DNA of 64,000 nt. It comes from SYFY01 sp041752315 (GTDB lineage: Bacteria; Pseudomonadota; Gammaproteobacteria; Pseudomonadales; Azotimanducaceae). Both the position numbers and the translations under genes were made by a program. Below the pieces are notes generated by a model, which was not told where the DNA came from, ran no database searches, and saw only the letters and a list, made by a program, of their open reading frames with translations. Within the stretch, counting starts at the first letter, position 1. The number at the start of each line of letters is the position of its first letter. Shown here in pieces: positions 62,022-64,000 of the stretch. The DNA is taken from the NCBI GenBank assembly GCA_041752315.1, contig JBGSHJ010000021.1, positions 77,292-141,291 of the forward strand. Direction: 5' to 3'.

Positions 62022-63232
62022 CGCAATGGCTCATAGATCCTGAGCAACTTCTTTTCTTCAACCTCCCAGCACACCAGGCTCCGGGCAGTTCGAAGGTTCC
62101 TCCGCCAGGTCTCGAGTTGTGATGGACTGGCGAAAAAGTCCTCGATCATGATGCGAATCTGCTCCGCCTTGCCGAGATCCCCAACCTTGCCGATGTCCTG
62201 ACCGGCCACGATGCGCCGGATTTCCGGCAGGTCGCTGGCCAGGATTGGCAACCCCGCGGCGATGAACTCGAACAGCTTGTTTGGTGTGCAGTACAGATTG
62301 TTCAGGCAGATGGCCTGATAGGGAATGATGCCCGCGTCCGCGGCGGCCGTTAGCGAAAGCAATCGATCCTGAGGGACCGCAGGATGCAGGTGCACACGAT
62401 CTGCAAGTTGGTGTCGTTCGACAAGTTTGGCAAGAGTGTTCTGCAGTTCACCGTCTCCAAGCAAAGCGAGGTGCACCCGCGGGTTTGACAATCCACGCAT
62501 CGCCAGCACCATCTGCTCGAGATTTCGATTGGCTGAGAGTCCACCCTGGAACAGAAGGACCATGGCGTCGGCTGGCAAGCCAAAGGTCTCATGCCAGAAA
62601 CGGGACAGCACTGGTGGAGCTGAACAACGCTCGGCGTTCAGGATCACGTGTACTCCGGAAAGGCCATACCGGCTTTGCAGTGCATCGGCGATGGACTCAT
62701 TGACCGTGATTATGGCGTTGCACCGGTTGATGAACTTCCGCTCAACGTCCTGCCAGCGCTTGCGTTCGATCGCCGGGAATTCCTGTTCGCTGTAGAGTTC
62801 ATGGCTGTCGTAGACGAGTTGGGCCCCACAGGCGTCAGCCAATCTGGCAGCGACCGGCAACATTGGCAAATCGTTGGCGACTATGACCGTCGCCCTCAGG
62901 TCCTTGATGGTTGGCCAGTACAGGCGCGCATGGAAGGTTTCGTGATCGACCAGGTAGTACCAGGCCTTTTGTTTCAGCCAGCGAATGAAGCTGCTGTTGC
63001 GACCCATGCGAGTTCGAAGCCAGCGGTAACCCCAGGCCACAAGGGTTTCGCGGGTGACGTCGCCCGTGGCCACGCCGATGCGGATCACCCCTTGTTCCCG
63101 GGTCGCTTCCTGATCTACGGGCGCACCGACAATCATCACTTCCCACTCTGCCGTACGCAAACTTGTTGCGGCGTTAAGTATGCGACGATCTATCTGACGA
63201 TCGGCCGTGAGCATCAGGACTTGTCCGGTCAT
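62018..63232 (-). CDS. Glycosyltransferase family 4 protein
   Basis: This is a 404-residue GT-B enzyme. The N-terminal lobe contains LRTAEWEVMIVGAPV and TVIVANDLPMLPVAARLA, with YDSHELYSEQEFP. The C-terminal lobe has LLFQGGLSANRNLEQMVLAM and TPNKLFEFIAAGLPILASD. It overlaps the next glycosyltransferase by ATGA and is probably the first gene of the minus-strand operon. Confidence 0.9.
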   Translation of the reverse strand: MTGQVLMLTADRQIDRRILNAATSLRTAEWEVMIVGAPVDQEATREQGVIRIGVATGDVTRETLVAWGYRWLRTRMGRNSSFIRWLKQKAWYYLVDHETFHARLYWPTIKDLRATVIVANDLPMLPVAARLADACGAQLVYDSHELYSEQEFPAIERKRWQDVERKFINRCNAIITVNESIADALQSRYGLSGVHVILNAERCSAPPVLSRFWHETFGLPADAMVLLFQGGLSANRNLEQMVLAMRGLSNPRVHLALLGDGELQNTLAKLVERHQLADRVHLHPAVPQDRLLSLTAAADAGIIPYQAICLNNLYCTPNKLFEFIAAGLPILASDLPEIRRIVAGQDIGKVGDLGKAEQIRIMIEDFFASPSQLETWRRNLRTARSLVCWEVEEKKLLRIYEPLR

Positions 63233-63671
63233 TGCCCGGTCTTCCCGGGTGATGGCCGCAGTATTGCTCTTCCATCACGAGGAGGCTGGCTGAATTGGTA
63301 TCCCATCGGGCGGTTCTGCTGGCGAAATGGAGTTGGCGAGAATAGATGATAACCTCGCACTGCGGGTCACCCGAAACGCTCCGCCCGAAAAGTTGACCAG
63401 CCGGATGGGCGGTTTGGAGTCAGCAGTGTAAAGTACCGAGGCGAGCCACTCGCTGGTGTGGAGGTGATGAGGGCATTAGGCTGACGCCGGGTGTCCTGAC
63501 CGCTGCCCCGCGAGTGCAATGTCGAACGCAATACCTTTCCGTCTGACTGATTGAGATGACGGGGGATGAAGAAGTGCCAAGGTAGTTGCACAGTGCCTTT
63601 CGTGTCGTGCACGACCACTGACCATGGGTGTCTTGCTGTCAGGCGGTACGGGATCAGCTCCTGTCAGATGG
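63233..63671. other. 439-bp divergent intergenic region of the polysaccharide locus
   Basis: This holds the promoters for two divergent glycosyltransferase units. Short frames on both strands show no family features. A 7-base partial match to the ops element (GGCGGTA at 63642-63648) lies 24 bases before the plus-strand gene, but is too short to call. Confidence 0.5.
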
Positions 63672-64000
63672 ATGGAAGTGAGCAAACTCTCCTTTTTGAT
63701 ACTCCACAAGCTGGGCGAACCGGACCGGGCACCGGCCTTTCTTCAGCACCTCGTGTTCTGTCTGCGCACGGTGTTTCCTGACCATCTCTATCTTTATCAC
63801 GACATATCTCTCCCGCTTCCCGAGTACGTAAGGACCGTCCCGTTCGACGGGATAGTGCTGGATGTCACATTCCTTGCGATGCGGTGGGCACCTGATGCCC
63901 AGTTCATCGGGTTGAAACAACAATATGAATTTGTCAGGCACCACAAAGCGGTCAAAATTGCGCTCCCGCAAGATGAATACGATTGCAACGAGCTATTGGA
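63672..64000 (+). CDS. Glycosyltransferase, N-terminal part (runs off the window)
   Basis: The frame is open from ATG 63672 to the window end, 109 residues. It reads MEVSKLSFLILHKLGEPDRA, then APAFLQHLVFCLRTVFPDHL, and later FDGIVLDVTFLAMRW and AVKIALPQDEYDCNELL. These match the N-terminus of a glycosyltransferase group found in surface-polysaccharide loci. GTG 63678 is another start option. The donor lobe lies outside the window. Confidence 0.7.
   Translation, partial: MEVSKLSFLILHKLGEPDRAPAFLQHLVFCLRTVFPDHLYLYHDISLPLPEYVRTVPFDGIVLDVTFLAMRWAPDAQFIGLKQQYEFVRHHKAVKIALPQDEYDCNELL

Noticed and set aside
63367..63618. 83-residue minus-strand frame in the polysaccharide intergenic region
   Set aside because: No SD, no recognisable family and unusual composition; it is more likely chance.
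63642..63652. Partial match to the RfaH ops/JUMPstart element (GGCGGTA) upstream of the plus-strand glycosyltransferase
   Set aside because: Only the first 7 of 11 bases match and the rest of JUMPstart is absent; a 7-mer this GC-rich occurs by chance.

Overview
The window is a dense stretch of chromosome from a gammaproteobacterium. It is GC-moderate to GC-rich, with short gaps and many 4-base ATGA/GTGA start-stop overlaps. No plasmid, phage, IS, tRNA, rRNA or CRISPR feature was seen. Several blocks follow the gene order I know from Pseudomonas and relatives: glnK-sutA-ubiK-comM, lptM-lysA-dapF-DUF484-xerC, cyaA, argH-algZ-algR-hemC-hemD-hemX-hemY, a rho-linked flavin reductase, rsd/algQ-dsbB, and pckA-hslR-HAD-nudE-cysQ. 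The right third carries acyl-CoA, amidohydrolase and P450 genes that I associate with environmental or uncultured Pseudomonadales-like lineages. Genus cannot be given from sequence alone.

Layout. 1-1.9 kb: the C-terminal part of a biotin-dependent acyl-CoA carboxylase alpha chain and a c5-type cytochrome. 2-6 kb: comM, ubiK, a P-II protein, a short SutA-like RNA polymerase-binding protein and thrC. 6-10.5 kb: a tightly coupled minus-strand operon lptM-lysA-dapF-DUF484-xerC-HAD; lptM is only 37 codons. 10.6-20.5 kb: a short class I adenylate cyclase, argH, the AlgZ/AlgR two-component pair and heme genes hemCDXY. A flavin reductase that has lost its ferredoxin domain follows, and seems to start with CTG. 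20.5-25.6 kb: rho, trxA, ppx, hemB, and a TetR regulator that sits one base upstream of hemB. 25.6-28.1 kb: an ECF sigma / membrane anti-sigma / double-PDZ periplasmic protein operon. A copy of the TetR operator core lies between tetR and this operon.

28-41.5 kb: a kinase-like phosphotransferase, an ABC-F ATPase, and an orphan ParA-type ATPase preceded by two exact 31-bp tandem repeats, each holding an 18-bp palindrome. Then come rsd, dsbB, a quinone oxidoreductase, a secreted FliL-like protein, acpH, gshA, pckA, hslR, two small-molecule phosphatases/hydrolases and cysQ. 41.5-52 kb: accessory metabolism, including a PhyH dioxygenase, a ketopantoate-reductase-like protein, an N-acyl-D-amino-acid deacylase-like protein, an amidase, cysteine synthase, an HSL-type esterase, a methyltransferase and an NTF2-like protein, plus two putative membrane microproteins. 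52-59.8 kb: a lipid-like catabolic unit. The operon amidohydrolase -> acyl-CoA ligase -> DUF418 -> two half-size hot-dog hydratases is divergent from a P450, and a thiolase follows. 59.8-64 kb: a surface-polysaccharide locus with an epimerase-like protein and three glycosyltransferases, the last cut by the window edge.

The strongest candidates for something not previously described are the ParA gene with its helically phased palindromic repeats, the shared TetR operator linking hemB and the ECF locus, the P450 operon with an I-helix lacking the usual acidic residue and a palindrome inside its promoter spacer, and the microproteins. All functions are inferred from remembered family motifs; no database search was run.
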